From Bacteroidaceae bacterium (GTDB lineage: Bacteria; Bacteroidota; Bacteroidia; Bacteroidales; Bacteroidaceae), in assembly GCA_017408685.1 (NCBI GenBank), contig JAFQUE010000082.1, forward strand, positions 27,127-91,126: DNA of 64,000 nucleotides, written 5' to 3'. This document shows, piece after piece, positions 41,311 to 51,445 of this stretch (positions are counted from its first letter, which is position 1; every line of letters starts with the position of its first letter). A program made the position numbers and the translations under genes. A model generated the notes under the pieces. The model did no database searches and was not told where the DNA came from. It saw nothing but the letters and a program-made list of their open reading frames with translations.

Positions 41311-42384
41311 ATGAAGAAACATCTTAAATGGGGGCTTGTAGCCCTGCTGATCCTGGGCATGGGAGCGTTCGGGTTCTACAAGTTAATGCCCAAGGAGAAT
41401 GAAGAACTTGCTTTGGCCGACATTCAGCCAAGGCGCAGCGCCAAGGTTCTTGAGGTGAACGCAAGAATAATATCACCGCAGTTGCTTACAGACGAGATTC
41501 CCGTAATTGGACGCCTTGTACCCGACGAGGAGGTACTGTTGTCGTTCGAGACATCGGGCAAGATTACCGACATCTATTTCCGGGAGGGCAGTCATGTAAA
41601 GAAAGGCACACTGCTCGCCAAGGTGAATGACGCACAGTTACAGGCACAGCTTGCACGCCTCGAGGCACAGATTCCGCTTGCCGAGGAGCGCGTATACCGC
41701 CAAAGTACATTGCTGCAGCGCGACGCCGTGAGCAAGGAGGCGCTGGAGATTGTAAAGACAGAACTCGCGACCCTGAATGCCGACATAGACAAGATTAAGG
41801 CACAGATTGAGCAGACCGAACTTCGCGCACCGTTTGACGGAGTCATAGGTTTGCGTCAGGTGAGTGTGGGTTCATACGCCTCCCCCTCTACAGTCATCGC
41901 AAAACTCACATCGGTAACCCCAATCAAAGTCGAATTCTCCGTACCCGAGCGTTATGCCGGTGAAGTGAAAGAAGGCACCAATCTCCTGTTCACCGTCGAC
42001 GGCAAACTGAATGCCTTCAGCGCACAGGTATATGCTACCGAGGCGAGTCTTGACCCCGAGACACACACACTGCTTGTACGTGCACTCTACCCCAACGAAG
42101 AGAGAGAACTCCTTTCGGGACAGTACGCAGGCATACGCCTTAAGCAGAAAGAGGTTGCCGACGCAATTGCCATACCTTCCGAGGCCATTGTCCCCGAAAT
42201 GGGCAAGAACAAGGTATTCGTGTACCGCAGTGGCAAAGCCGAACCGGTCGACGTGACAACAGGCATACGCACCGAATCGGAAATACAGATTGTAAGCGGA
42301 CTCGAGTTCGGCGACACCATTTTGACATCGGGAACATTGCAGTTGCGCAAGGGGTCCGCAGTAAAGATTGCTTCATTCCAATAA
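41311..42384 (+). CDS. RND efflux periplasmic adaptor (membrane fusion protein)
   Basis: A 357-residue adaptor with an N-terminal membrane anchor (residues 7-24), beta-barrel and lipoyl domains (RLVPDEEVLLSFETSGKI, ELRAPFDGVIGLRQVSVGSY) and an alpha-hairpin (about 105-165). It links the RND pump to a TolC duct. No lipobox is seen, so anchoring is through the membrane helix. First gene of an operon with the pump 18 bp downstream and the TolC gene after it. Substrate range cannot be deduced. Confidence 0.94.
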   Translation: MKKHLKWGLVALLILGMGAFGFYKLMPKENEELALADIQPRRSAKVLEVNARIISPQLLTDEIPVIGRLVPDEEVLLSFETSGKITDIYFREGSHVKKGTLLAKVNDAQLQAQLARLEAQIPLAEERVYRQSTLLQRDAVSKEALEIVKTELATLNADIDKIKAQIEQTELRAPFDGVIGLRQVSVGSYASPSTVIAKLTSVTPIKVEFSVPERYAGEVKEGTNLLFTVDGKLNAFSAQVYATEASLDPETHTLLVRALYPNEERELLSGQYAGIRLKQKEVADAIAIPSEAIVPEMGKNKVFVYRSGKAEPVDVTTGIRTESEIQIVSGLEFGDTILTSGTLQLRKGSAVKIASFQ

Positions 42385-42402
42385 CACGAAAAGGAGAGAA
42401 TA

Positions 42403-45400
42403 ATGAACATTTCCGAATTGAGTATACGCCGACCGGTGCTCGCCACCGTGCTCACAATCATAATCCTGCTGTTCGGTATCATAGGATACAACACCCTGGG
42501 TGTGCGCGAATACCCCTCGGTTGATAACCCCATCATCTCCGTAACCTGCAGTTATTCAGGTGCGAATGCCGAGGTCATCGAGAGCCAGATTACCGAGCCG
42601 CTCGAACAGAACATCAACGGTATCCCGGGCATACGCTCCCTCACCAGTACAAGCCAGCAGGGACAATGCCGCATAACAATTGAGTTCGACCTCTCGGTAG
42701 ACCTTGAGACAGCAGCCAACGACGTGCGCGACAAGGTTTCACGCGCACAGCGCTTCTTACCGCGTGACTGCGACCCCCCTACCGTATCAAAGGCCGACGC
42801 CGACGCCATGCCAATCCTCATGGTGGCTGTGCAGAGCGACAATCGCTCGCTTCTTGAACTCAGCGAGATTGCCGACCTCACCGTAAAAGAGCAGTTGCAG
42901 ACAATCCCCGACGTGAGCAGCGTGCAGATATGGGGAGAGAAGCGCTACTCCATGCGCATATGGCTCGACCCGGTAAAAATGGCCGCATACGGCATAACAC
43001 CTGTCGACATAAAGAACACCATAACAAGCGAGAACGTGGAGTTGCCGTCGGGCAGCATTGAAGGCAACAGCATGGAACTCACCCTGCGCACTATGGGTCA
43101 AATGCACACAGCACAGGAGTTCAACAACATAATCATAAAGGAGAAGGACGGCAACATTGTACGAATAAGGGACATAGGTTTTGCCGAACTGGGCCCGGCC
43201 GACCTCAAGAGTTACATGAAGATGAACGGCGTGCCCATGGTGGGCGTTGTCGTGGTTCCGCAGCCCGGTGCCAACCACATTGAGATTGCCGACGCCGTAT
43301 ATGACAGGATGGAGCAGATAAAGAAGGACCTGCCTGATGATATCGAATACACATACGGATTCGACAACACCAAGTTCATACGCGCCTCAATAAACGAAGT
43401 AAAGAGTACTGTCTACGAGGCATTCGTGCTGGTAATCATCATCATTTTCCTCTTCCTCCGCGACTGGCGTGTGACACTCATCCCCTGCATTGTAATCCCC
43501 GTTTCGCTCATTGGAGCATTCTTTGTAATGTACATTGCCGGGTTCTCAATAAACGTGCTCACAATGCTTGCCGTAGTACTTTCGGTGGGACTTGTGGTGG
43601 ACGACGCCATTGTGATGACCGAGAATATATACATACGCATTGAACGTGGCATGAACCCCTTCAAGGCCGGTATCGAGGGTGCAAAGGAGATTTTCTTTGC
43701 AGTAATCTCCACAACCGTCACCCTTGTTGCCGTGTTCCTCCCCATTGTGTTCATGGAGGGAACCAGCGGACGCCTGTTCCGCGAGTTCAGTTTTGTAGTT
43801 GCCGGTTCGGTCATAATATCATCGTTCGCCGCACTCACATTCACGCCCATGCTCGCCACCAAGATTCTCAAAAGGCGCAAGGTGCAGCCATGGCTCTACC
43901 GCAAGACAGAGCCATTCTTTACAGGCCTCAACAACATATACGAGAGGTCGCTTGACGCATTCCTCAAAAGACGTTGGATTGCAATCCCGGTATCACTGGT
44001 CACACTCGTCATAATATGGTACCTGTGGGGTGCCATTCCCGCCGAGATGGCACCTATGGAGGACCGCTCGCAGATTACCGTGAACACCCGCGGAGCCGAA
44101 GGAGTAAGTTATGAATACATGCGCGACTACACCGAGGAGATAAATGCTCTCGTCGATTCCATTGTGCCCGACGCGCAGTCTGTGACAGCACGCGTATCGA
44201 GCAACAGCGGAAACATAAGGATTTCGCTCAAGGACATAAGGGAGCGCGACTACACCCAGATGGAGGTTGCCGAAAAATTGACGGCCGCCGTGGGCAAGAA
44301 AACCAAAGCACGCGCATTCGTGCAGCAGCAGTCATCGTTCGGCGGGCGCAGGGGAAGCATGCCCGTGCAGTATGTAATCCAGGCTACAAGCATTGAAAAA
44401 CTTCAGGAGGTACTGCCCGAGTTCCTGCAACGCGTACACGACAACCCCACCTTCAAAATGGCCGACGTGGACCTCAAGTTCAGCAGTCCTGAAGTGAGAG
44501 TGGAAATCAACCGCGACAAGGCCGGCAGCATGGGAACAAGCGTACGCGATGTGGCCGAGACCTTGCAATACGGTCTCAGCGGTCAGCGCATGGGATATTT
44601 CTACATGAACGGCAAGCAGTACGAGATTATTGGACAGGTCAACCGACTGCAACGCAACACACCCAGCGGCGTGAGGTCGATATACATACGCAACGACAAC
44701 GGCGAGATGATACAGCTGGACAACCTGGTCAACTTCATCGAGAGCGTTGCTCCTCCCAAACTCTATCACTACAACCGTTTCCTTTCGGCAACCGTATCGG
44801 CCGGACTTGCCGAGGGCAAGACCATAGGTGACGGACTCGACGAGATGGACAAGATTGCCGAAGAAGTGCTTGACGACACATTCCGCACAGCCCTTGCCGG
44901 CGACTCCAAGGAGTTCCGCGAGAGTTCATCGAGCCTCATGTTCGCATTCATCCTCGCACTCGTGCTCATATACCTTATTCTTGCGGCGCAGTTCGAGAGT
45001 TTCAAGGACCCGCTCGTTATAATGCTCACCGTACCGTTGGCCATTGCCGGAGCACTCATATTCATGTATTTCGGAGACATTACAATGAATATCTTCAGTG
45101 AAATAGGTATAATAATGCTCATCGGTCTCGTAGCCAAGAACGGTATCCTCATTGTGGAGTTCGCCAACCAGAAACAGGACGAGGGCGAGAGCAAGATGGA
45201 GGCCATCAGAGGCGCTTCGCTCCAGCGTTTACGCCCAATTCTCATGACAAGCGTATCTACCATTTTGGGTCTGCTGCCGCTTGCCATGGCTTCGGGCGAG
45301 GGTGCCAACCAGCGAATAGCAATGGGAACAGCCGTCATCGGAGGTATGCTCATCTCTACATTCCTTACAATGTACATTGTGCCGGCCATCTACAGTTACA

Positions 45401-45435
45401 TATCAACCGAACGAAAAAACAAAGAGGAACAATGA
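42403..45435 (+). CDS. RND efflux permease, HAE1 (AcrB/MexB-like) family
   Basis: A 1010-residue proton-driven pump of normal family length, with twelve membrane helices in two repeats and two large periplasmic loops. The opening NISELSIRRPVLATVLTIII, the TM4 pair of Asp residues in LSVGLVVDDAIVMTENI and the C-terminal GLVAKNGILIVEFANQ are hallmarks of HAE1 pumps, which export drugs, bile acids or detergents. The stop codon overlaps the start of the TolC gene by 4 nt. Confidence 0.95.
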   Translation: MNISELSIRRPVLATVLTIIILLFGIIGYNTLGVREYPSVDNPIISVTCSYSGANAEVIESQITEPLEQNINGIPGIRSLTSTSQQGQCRITIEFDLSVDLETAANDVRDKVSRAQRFLPRDCDPPTVSKADADAMPILMVAVQSDNRSLLELSEIADLTVKEQLQTIPDVSSVQIWGEKRYSMRIWLDPVKMAAYGITPVDIKNTITSENVELPSGSIEGNSMELTLRTMGQMHTAQEFNNIIIKEKDGNIVRIRDIGFAELGPADLKSYMKMNGVPMVGVVVVPQPGANHIEIADAVYDRMEQIKKDLPDDIEYTYGFDNTKFIRASINEVKSTVYEAFVLVIIIIFLFLRDWRVTLIPCIVIPVSLIGAFFVMYIAGFSINVLTMLAVVLSVGLVVDDAIVMTENIYIRIERGMNPFKAGIEGAKEIFFAVISTTVTLVAVFLPIVFMEGTSGRLFREFSFVVAGSVIISSFAALTFTPMLATKILKRRKVQPWLYRKTEPFFTGLNNIYERSLDAFLKRRWIAIPVSLVTLVIIWYLWGAIPAEMAPMEDRSQITVNTRGAEGVSYEYMRDYTEEINALVDSIVPDAQSVTARVSSNSGNIRISLKDIRERDYTQMEVAEKLTAAVGKKTKARAFVQQQSSFGGRRGSMPVQYVIQATSIEKLQEVLPEFLQRVHDNPTFKMADVDLKFSSPEVRVEINRDKAGSMGTSVRDVAETLQYGLSGQRMGYFYMNGKQYEIIGQVNRLQRNTPSGVRSIYIRNDNGEMIQLDNLVNFIESVAPPKLYHYNRFLSATVSAGLAEGKTIGDGLDEMDKIAEEVLDDTFRTALAGDSKEFRESSSSLMFAFILALVLIYLILAAQFESFKDPLVIMLTVPLAIAGALIFMYFGDITMNIFSEIGIIMLIGLVAKNGILIVEFANQKQDEGESKMEAIRGASLQRLRPILMTSVSTILGLLPLAMASGEGANQRIAMGTAVIGGMLISTFLTMYIVPAIYSYISTERKNKEEQ

Positions 45436-46754
45436 AAAGAATCCTTACCACAATAGCCCTGCTCGCAACAGCCGTTTCATGGACTGCTGCACAGACGTTG
45501 AGCCTGCAGGAGTGTCTCGAGAAAGGACTCGAGAACAACTACTCGCTGCGTATCAGCCGCAACAAGGAGCAGATTTCACACAACAACGCAACACTTGCAA
45601 ACGCAGGATTCCTGCCGGCACTTGACATCAATGCAGGATACAATGCCGACCTTTCAAGCAGCGACGGCAAATTGCGCGCCACAGGCAAGACACAGAAGAT
45701 ACGCAACGCCTTTGACCAGGGTCTCAACGCCGGAATAGCATTGGACTGGACCATCTTTGACGGTTTCAACATAAGCACCAATTACAAGCAGCTGAAGGAA
45801 CTTGAACGCATGGGCGAGACAAACACCCGAATAACTCTGGAGGACTTCATTGCGGGACTCACGGCCGAGTACTACAACTTCATACAGCAGAAGTTGCGTC
45901 TTGCCAACTACTATTACGCCGTACAGTTATCAAAGGAGCGCCTGCGCATTGTAGAGGAGCGTTACAACATAGGCAACTTCTCCCGACTCGACTATCAGCA
46001 GGCCAAGGTCGACTTCAACGCCGACAGCGCACAATACATAAAGCAGCAGGAGACTGTGCTCTCTTCGCGCATAGCGCTCAACGAGATGATGGCAATAGAT
46101 CAGGTGTACACCCCCATAGAGACCTCGGTAACCAAAATAGTAGCCGACACCACACTCCGTTTCAACACACTATGGGATAACCTGCTTGCCGACAATGCCA
46201 ACCTGCTGCTTGCCGACCATAACAGCAGGATGGTACAACTGGACTACAAGAAGGTCCTCTCACGCAACTACCCTTATGTCAAATTCAAGGCCGGATATGA
46301 CTACACTTTCAACAAGTACGACACAAACAGCTACACACGCCGCAGCAACTGGGGCGGCAGTGCAGGTATAACAATCGGGTTCAATCTGTGGGACGGCAAC
46401 CGCAGGCGCGAGAAGCGCAATGCCAAACTGGAAATAGCCAATGCCGAACTGCAGCGCGACCAACTGGAACTTGCCTTGAAGGCCGAACTTGGCAACTTGT
46501 GGCAAGCATACCGCAACAACATACAGTTGCTCAACCTTGAGAAACAGAATGTTGTCACTGCCCGCGAGAACCACGATATTGCGAAAGAACGCTACATGCT
46601 CGGCGACATCTCAGGAATTGAAATGCGCGAAGCACAAAAGAGTCTCCTTGACGCCGAAGAGCGACTGCTCACGGTAGAGTACCAGACAAAACTTTGCGAA
46701 ATCTCGCTGTTGCAGATTTCAGGCGGAGTATCAAGATATCTTGAGGTTGAATAA
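45432..46754 (+). CDS. TolC-family outer membrane factor of the RND operon
   Basis: A 440-residue outer membrane duct. The signal peptide (1-20, ending WTAAQ) is followed by two OEP repeats, the second with AELQRDQLELALKAELGNLW. The start overlaps the pump stop codon by 4 nt, so it is translated with it, completing a tripartite efflux system. Confidence 0.94.
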   Translation: MKRILTTIALLATAVSWTAAQTLSLQECLEKGLENNYSLRISRNKEQISHNNATLANAGFLPALDINAGYNADLSSSDGKLRATGKTQKIRNAFDQGLNAGIALDWTIFDGFNISTNYKQLKELERMGETNTRITLEDFIAGLTAEYYNFIQQKLRLANYYYAVQLSKERLRIVEERYNIGNFSRLDYQQAKVDFNADSAQYIKQQETVLSSRIALNEMMAIDQVYTPIETSVTKIVADTTLRFNTLWDNLLADNANLLLADHNSRMVQLDYKKVLSRNYPYVKFKAGYDYTFNKYDTNSYTRRSNWGGSAGITIGFNLWDGNRRREKRNAKLEIANAELQRDQLELALKAELGNLWQAYRNNIQLLNLEKQNVVTARENHDIAKERYMLGDISGIEMREAQKSLLDAEERLLTVEYQTKLCEISLLQISGGVSRYLEVE

Positions 46755-46788
46755 AGCAGAGACCGACACACATGCACAAGGTAAATAT

Positions 46789-46819
46789 TTTGGACATTGC
46801 TCCAATATTCTTACCTTTG
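46789..46819 (+). promoter_or_regulatory. Promoter of the TonB-dependent receptor gene
   Basis: TTTG at 46789-46792, a 19-bp spacer and TACCTTTG at 46812-46819, a full consensus match. Confidence 0.65.
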
Positions 46820-46885
46820 CAACCACGAATGCAGGAAGAGTTCTTTCTGCATTCTGCATGGTAAAAAGAAATCGACAATATAATA

Positions 46886-49372
46886 ATGAGAAAAACATTC
46901 TTTACACTCTTGCTGCTCTTCCCGCTTGCCCTCATGGCACAGTCAGCGGGCACAATCAGCGGAAAGATGATTGACGGAGAGAACAACGGACCGCTGGGAT
47001 TCGTCACGGTAGCAGTAATCCCGACCGGCGCGACAGCACCTACGGCCGGCTGCACTTCGGACGACGACGGAAACTTCACTGTCACAGGTCTCAAGGAAGG
47101 CAACTACACCGTACAGTTCACCTTTGTAGGTTACCTTACCGACAGCCGCAAGGTGAGCATAACAAAAGACAAGAACAGAATAGCCTTGGGCAACATTGTG
47201 CTCAAGAGCGACAAGAAAATGCTAAAGGAAGTCGTTGTCACAGAACAACGCTCACAGATGACATTTGAGATTGACAAGCGCGTGTTTACCGTTGACCAGA
47301 GCATTGCCTCCACGGGCGGTTCGGCAAGCGACGTGCTTGTGGACATACCTTCGGTGGAAGTAGACAACGAGGGCGTGGTATCACTGCGCGGCAGCGAGAG
47401 CGTGACAATATGGATTAACGGCAAGGCCAGCGGACTCACCGCCGACAACCAGGGCGATATCCTGCAGCAAATGCCGGCCGGCTCAATTGAAAAAATAGAG
47501 GTAATCACCAACCCATCGGCAAAGCACTCGCCCGAGGGCACTGCCGGTATCATCAACATAATTCTCAAACGCGACCGCAAGGCCGGTTACTATGGCAGCG
47601 CCCAGGCCGGCGCCGACAGTCGGGGAGGTTACAACGCCGGCGCCAACGTGAACTTCAGCAGCGGAGCATTCGACGCATACGGCGGACTCAACTACCGTAA
47701 CATGCGTTTCGTGAACGAAGGTTACACCAACACCCGCTACTTCGGCAGCAACAGTTACCAGAACCAGACGAGCAGCGGCGAGCATGGCCCCAACAACATT
47801 TTCGGCCGCGCCGGTTTCACATGGCGTATGACCGGGAAAGACGAAATATACGCCAACATAATGGGTATGTACGGACAGGGCAGGCACAGCAACAACATCA
47901 TTGCCGAGAGCGGAACAATAAACGGCGACAACACACTTTCTGCCCCCACACGCCGCATCACACGCAATACATCACAGAAAGGCAATCCGCTCATGTACAA
48001 TGTGGAACTCGGTTACACACACCGTTGGAGCGACACACATTTCATAGACTTCTCCGTTGGGCACCACCAATGGAGCCAGGAGCGTAACGCCACATATCTG
48101 CAGACAACGCAGATTTTCGGTACCGACACCGTAACACACGACACCTACCAGTTCCAGGACGGCAAGAACAGCAGCAACAACACCGAGGTGAAACTCGATT
48201 ATGAATACAAGATAAACGACAACCACCGCATTGAAGCGGGTTACAAGGGAGATTTCTCCGACGACAACAGCCCCGTTATAACATACAACAACGAGTCGCA
48301 CAGCCAGGAGAGTCTCGACAAAGGACTATACAACAAGTTCCGCTACAAGCAGAACACCCACGCGCTTTACACCACATACTCAGGCCGTATCGGGAAGTTT
48401 GGTTTCCAGGTGGGCCTGCGCGGCGAGTACTGGACGGTGAAGACACGCTCCTACGGGTATGAGCAGGAGCAGAGCGGTGAGATACCTGCCTACAAGAGCA
48501 AGGATTTTTTCAAACTGTTCCCCAGCGCATTCCTCAGTTACGAGATAAGCGACGGACAGGAGATTCAGGTCAACTACACACGCCGCTTGCGCCGCCCCTG
48601 GGGAGGACAGTTGAATGACTTCCAGAACATAAGCGACTCCACAAACATATCGTTCGGTAATCCGGGACTCACACCCGAGTATTCCAACGCATACGAACTG
48701 AACTACCTGAAGAACTGGAAGAACCACACCCTTTCAGTATCGGGTTACTACCGCACCACTGAGGATGTAATCGAGCGTATCAGTTACAGCAAGGAGCGCA
48801 TTATCTACACCACACACGAGAACGTGGCAAGAACACAGTCGGCAGGTCTTGAGATTGTGGGCAAGAACAAACTGTTCAGAATCCTTGACCTCACGACAAC
48901 CGTAAACCTCTTCTACTACAAACTGGATGCCTTCAACTACATCATCGACGGGCAGTCCATCACAGGCAAGGCCGACGAGAACTTCTCATGGAACGCACGC
49001 ATGACAGCCAGCGTCATACTGCCATGGGGCATAACCATGCAGCTCACAGGACGCTACAACGCCAAGCGCATTGTGGCCCAGGGTTACCGCGAACCGAATT
49101 ATTCGCTCGACCTCGGACTGCGCAAGATGTTCAACAAGAACTGGAGTATAAGCGTGAACGCACGCGACCTGCTCGACTCGCGCGGTTGGCACAACATAAC
49201 CGAGAACGACAGCTTCTGGCGCGAGTCGAAAAACTCACGCGGCGGACGCACATTCGGTTTCACGCTCACATACAGTTTCGGCAACATGAAGGCACAAATG
49301 CCCAAGCGCAAGCCACAAGAGGTGCCGAGCAGCGGATACGATGACATGGGTGGCGGCATGGGCGACATGTAA
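46886..49372 (+). CDS. TonB-dependent outer membrane receptor (beta-barrel family of the PF14905 type)
   Basis: An 828-residue receptor: signal peptide (1-19, ending LMAQS), an N-terminal carboxypeptidase-regulatory-like domain (GTISGKMIDGENNGPLGF to about residue 110), a plug domain (ASDVLVDIPSVEVDNEGVV, ending SAKHSPEGTAGIINIILK) and a long beta-barrel. The plug ending GIINI is typical of the 'outer membrane protein beta-barrel family' group. The C-terminus does not end in the usual aromatic residue but in a Gly/Met-rich tail, GGGMGDM, after the last strand FGFTLTYSFGN. It has its own promoter and no SusD partner. The ligand is unknown; a metal or peptide role is possible. Confidence 0.88.
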   Translation: MRKTFFTLLLLFPLALMAQSAGTISGKMIDGENNGPLGFVTVAVIPTGATAPTAGCTSDDDGNFTVTGLKEGNYTVQFTFVGYLTDSRKVSITKDKNRIALGNIVLKSDKKMLKEVVVTEQRSQMTFEIDKRVFTVDQSIASTGGSASDVLVDIPSVEVDNEGVVSLRGSESVTIWINGKASGLTADNQGDILQQMPAGSIEKIEVITNPSAKHSPEGTAGIINIILKRDRKAGYYGSAQAGADSRGGYNAGANVNFSSGAFDAYGGLNYRNMRFVNEGYTNTRYFGSNSYQNQTSSGEHGPNNIFGRAGFTWRMTGKDEIYANIMGMYGQGRHSNNIIAESGTINGDNTLSAPTRRITRNTSQKGNPLMYNVELGYTHRWSDTHFIDFSVGHHQWSQERNATYLQTTQIFGTDTVTHDTYQFQDGKNSSNNTEVKLDYEYKINDNHRIEAGYKGDFSDDNSPVITYNNESHSQESLDKGLYNKFRYKQNTHALYTTYSGRIGKFGFQVGLRGEYWTVKTRSYGYEQEQSGEIPAYKSKDFFKLFPSAFLSYEISDGQEIQVNYTRRLRRPWGGQLNDFQNISDSTNISFGNPGLTPEYSNAYELNYLKNWKNHTLSVSGYYRTTEDVIERISYSKERIIYTTHENVARTQSAGLEIVGKNKLFRILDLTTTVNLFYYKLDAFNYIIDGQSITGKADENFSWNARMTASVILPWGITMQLTGRYNAKRIVAQGYREPNYSLDLGLRKMFNKNWSISVNARDLLDSRGWHNITENDSFWRESKNSRGGRTFGFTLTYSFGNMKAQMPKRKPQEVPSSGYDDMGGGMGDM

Positions 49373-49394
49373 GAGGCCGCATGACAGCAGTGCA

Positions 49395-49437
49395 ACAACA
49401 AAAGGCGTGGATATGAAATATCTGCGCCTTTTGTTGT
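49395..49437 (+). terminator. Terminator after the TonB-dependent receptor
   Basis: A 13-bp stem (49395-49407 with 49425-49437, arm ACAACAAAAGGCG), capped by a GATAT/ATATC mini-stem, 22 bp after the stop codon. Confidence 0.7.
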
Positions 49438-49588
49438 GACATCAATGAATTTTTATTCAAAAACATTTCTTAATATCATAAATGTTTGCGAAATTTGGCG
49501 CATAATGAACGGTAGAACGCCACAAGCACAAATAACCGACCACAAAAAGACCATAAGAAATACTTAGAAATTCAAACAACTTCTAAAA

Positions 49589-51442
49589 ATGGCAGAACAA
49601 AGACAAACACAGAAACTCGACCAGATTGTCGTACGTTTCTCGGGAGACTCGGGAGACGGCATGCAATTGGCCGGCAACATCTTCTCCACAATTTCAGCAA
49701 CAGTGGGAAATGACATCTGCACTTTCCCCGACTACCCTGCCGACATCCGCGCCCCGCAAGGAGTGCTCACCGGCGTTTCGGGATTCCAGGTACACATCGG
49801 AGCCGACAAAGTACTCACTCCCGGCGACAAGTGCGACATCCTTGTAGCAATGAACCCGGCGGCACTGAAGACACAGCACAAGTACTGCAAACCCACAAGT
49901 GCCATAATCATCGACAGCGATTCGTTCACCGAGAAAGACCTGCAGAAGGCAGAGTTCAAGACCGATGACCCCATAGCCGAACTGGGCATTACATGCGAGG
50001 TGGTCCCCTGCCCCATCACATCATTGTGCCAGGCAACACTTGCCGACAGCGGCATGGACAACAAAAGCATACTCCGTTGCAAGAACATGCTTGCACTGGG
50101 ACTTGTATGCTGGATATACGACCGCGACCTTACACTTGCCGAGAACATGCTCCGCAAGAAATTCGCAAAGAAACCCGAGATTGCCGAAGCCAACATAAAG
50201 GTGTTGCGTGCAGGATATGACATGGGACACAACACTCACACATCCATTTCTCACACTTACAGTGTAGAGAGCGACCCTGCGGCAAAGAAGGGACGCTACA
50301 TGGACATCAACGGCAACAAGGCCACCGCATATGGTCTGATGGCGGCAGCCGAAAAGGCCGGTATGAGACTGTTCCTCGGTTCATACCCCATTACCCCTGC
50401 CACCGACATACTCCACGAACTTGCCAAGCACAAGTCCATGGGTGTGATTACAATGCAGGCCGAGGACGAGATTGCAGGCTGTGCGTCGGCCGTGGGTGCG
50501 GCATACGCAGGAGCACTGGCATGTACATCCACGTCGGGTCCCGGCATATGCCTCAAGAGCGAGGCAATAAACCTTGCAGTAATAACCGAGCTTCCCCTGG
50601 TCATCATCGACGTGCAGCGCGGAGGACCGTCTACCGGTTTGCCCACCAAGAGCGAGCAGACCGACCTGTTGCAGGCACTTTACGGCCGCAACGGCGAAAG
50701 CCCCATTCCCGTAATTGCCGCAACATCGCCCACCAACTGTTTCGACGCGGCCTTCACCGCATGCAAAGTCGCAGTGGAGCACATGACACCGGTAATACTG
50801 CTCACCGACGCATTCATAGCCAACGGTTCGGCAGCATGGAAACTTCCCGACATCGAGAGTTACCCCACAATAGTGCCGCCGTACGTGACACCCGACATGC
50901 AGGAGGGTTGGAGTCCATACAAGCGCAACCCGGAAACCGACGTGCGCTATTGGGCCGTTCCCGGCACTCCCGGTTTTGCACACCGCATTGGCGGTCTTGA
51001 GAAGAGTGCTGCCACAGGTGCCATAAGCAACGACCCCGCCAACCACCACAACATGGTTGAGGCACGTGCAAGAAAGGTTGCAAAAATTGCTGACAACCTG
51101 CCGTTGCAGCAGGTGGAAGGCGACAAAGACGCCGACCTGCTGATTGTAGGTTTCGGCGGCACATACGGCCACTTGTGCGAGGCTATGCAGCAAATGCAGA
51201 ACGAAGGCAAGAAAGTTGCTCTCGCACACTTCGAGTTCATCAACCCGCTGCCACGCAACACCGAGGAGATTCTGCGCCGCTACAAGAAGGTTGTGGTTGC
51301 CGAACAGAATATGGGACAATTCGCAGGCTATCTGCGCAGCAAGTTCCAGGGATTGGAATTACACCAGTACAACGAGGTTAAGGGACAACCCTTTGCAGTA
51401 GAGGCACTGGTCAATGCATTCACTAAAATAATGGAGGAGTAA
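49589..51442 (+). CDS. korA: 2-oxoacid:ferredoxin oxidoreductase, fused gamma-alpha subunit
   Basis: A 617-residue subunit. The N-terminal gamma domain (about 10-190; VRFSGDSGDGMQLAGNI) is fused to the alpha domain (from about 240; GSYPITPATDIL, MQAEDEIAG, STSGPGICLKSE). This arrangement is that of KorA-type 2-oxoglutarate:ferredoxin oxidoreductases, which convert a 2-oxoacid and CoA to acyl-CoA, CO2 and reduced ferredoxin, or run in reverse. Together with the beta subunit 3 bp downstream it supplies succinyl-CoA or 2-oxoglutarate in anaerobic carbon metabolism. The exact 2-oxoacid is inferred. Confidence 0.92.
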   Translation: MAEQRQTQKLDQIVVRFSGDSGDGMQLAGNIFSTISATVGNDICTFPDYPADIRAPQGVLTGVSGFQVHIGADKVLTPGDKCDILVAMNPAALKTQHKYCKPTSAIIIDSDSFTEKDLQKAEFKTDDPIAELGITCEVVPCPITSLCQATLADSGMDNKSILRCKNMLALGLVCWIYDRDLTLAENMLRKKFAKKPEIAEANIKVLRAGYDMGHNTHTSISHTYSVESDPAAKKGRYMDINGNKATAYGLMAAAEKAGMRLFLGSYPITPATDILHELAKHKSMGVITMQAEDEIAGCASAVGAAYAGALACTSTSGPGICLKSEAINLAVITELPLVIIDVQRGGPSTGLPTKSEQTDLLQALYGRNGESPIPVIAATSPTNCFDAAFTACKVAVEHMTPVILLTDAFIANGSAAWKLPDIESYPTIVPPYVTPDMQEGWSPYKRNPETDVRYWAVPGTPGFAHRIGGLEKSAATGAISNDPANHHNMVEARARKVAKIADNLPLQQVEGDKDADLLIVGFGGTYGHLCEAMQQMQNEGKKVALAHFEFINPLPRNTEEILRRYKKVVVAEQNMGQFAGYLRSKFQGLELHQYNEVKGQPFAVEALVNAFTKIMEE

Positions 51443-51445
51443 AAG

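Noticed and set aside
50381-51319. 312-codon minus-strand open frame inside korA
   Set aside because: Antisense to a firmly identified gene; the peptide is rich in Cys, Val and His as expected for the shadow of this codon usage.
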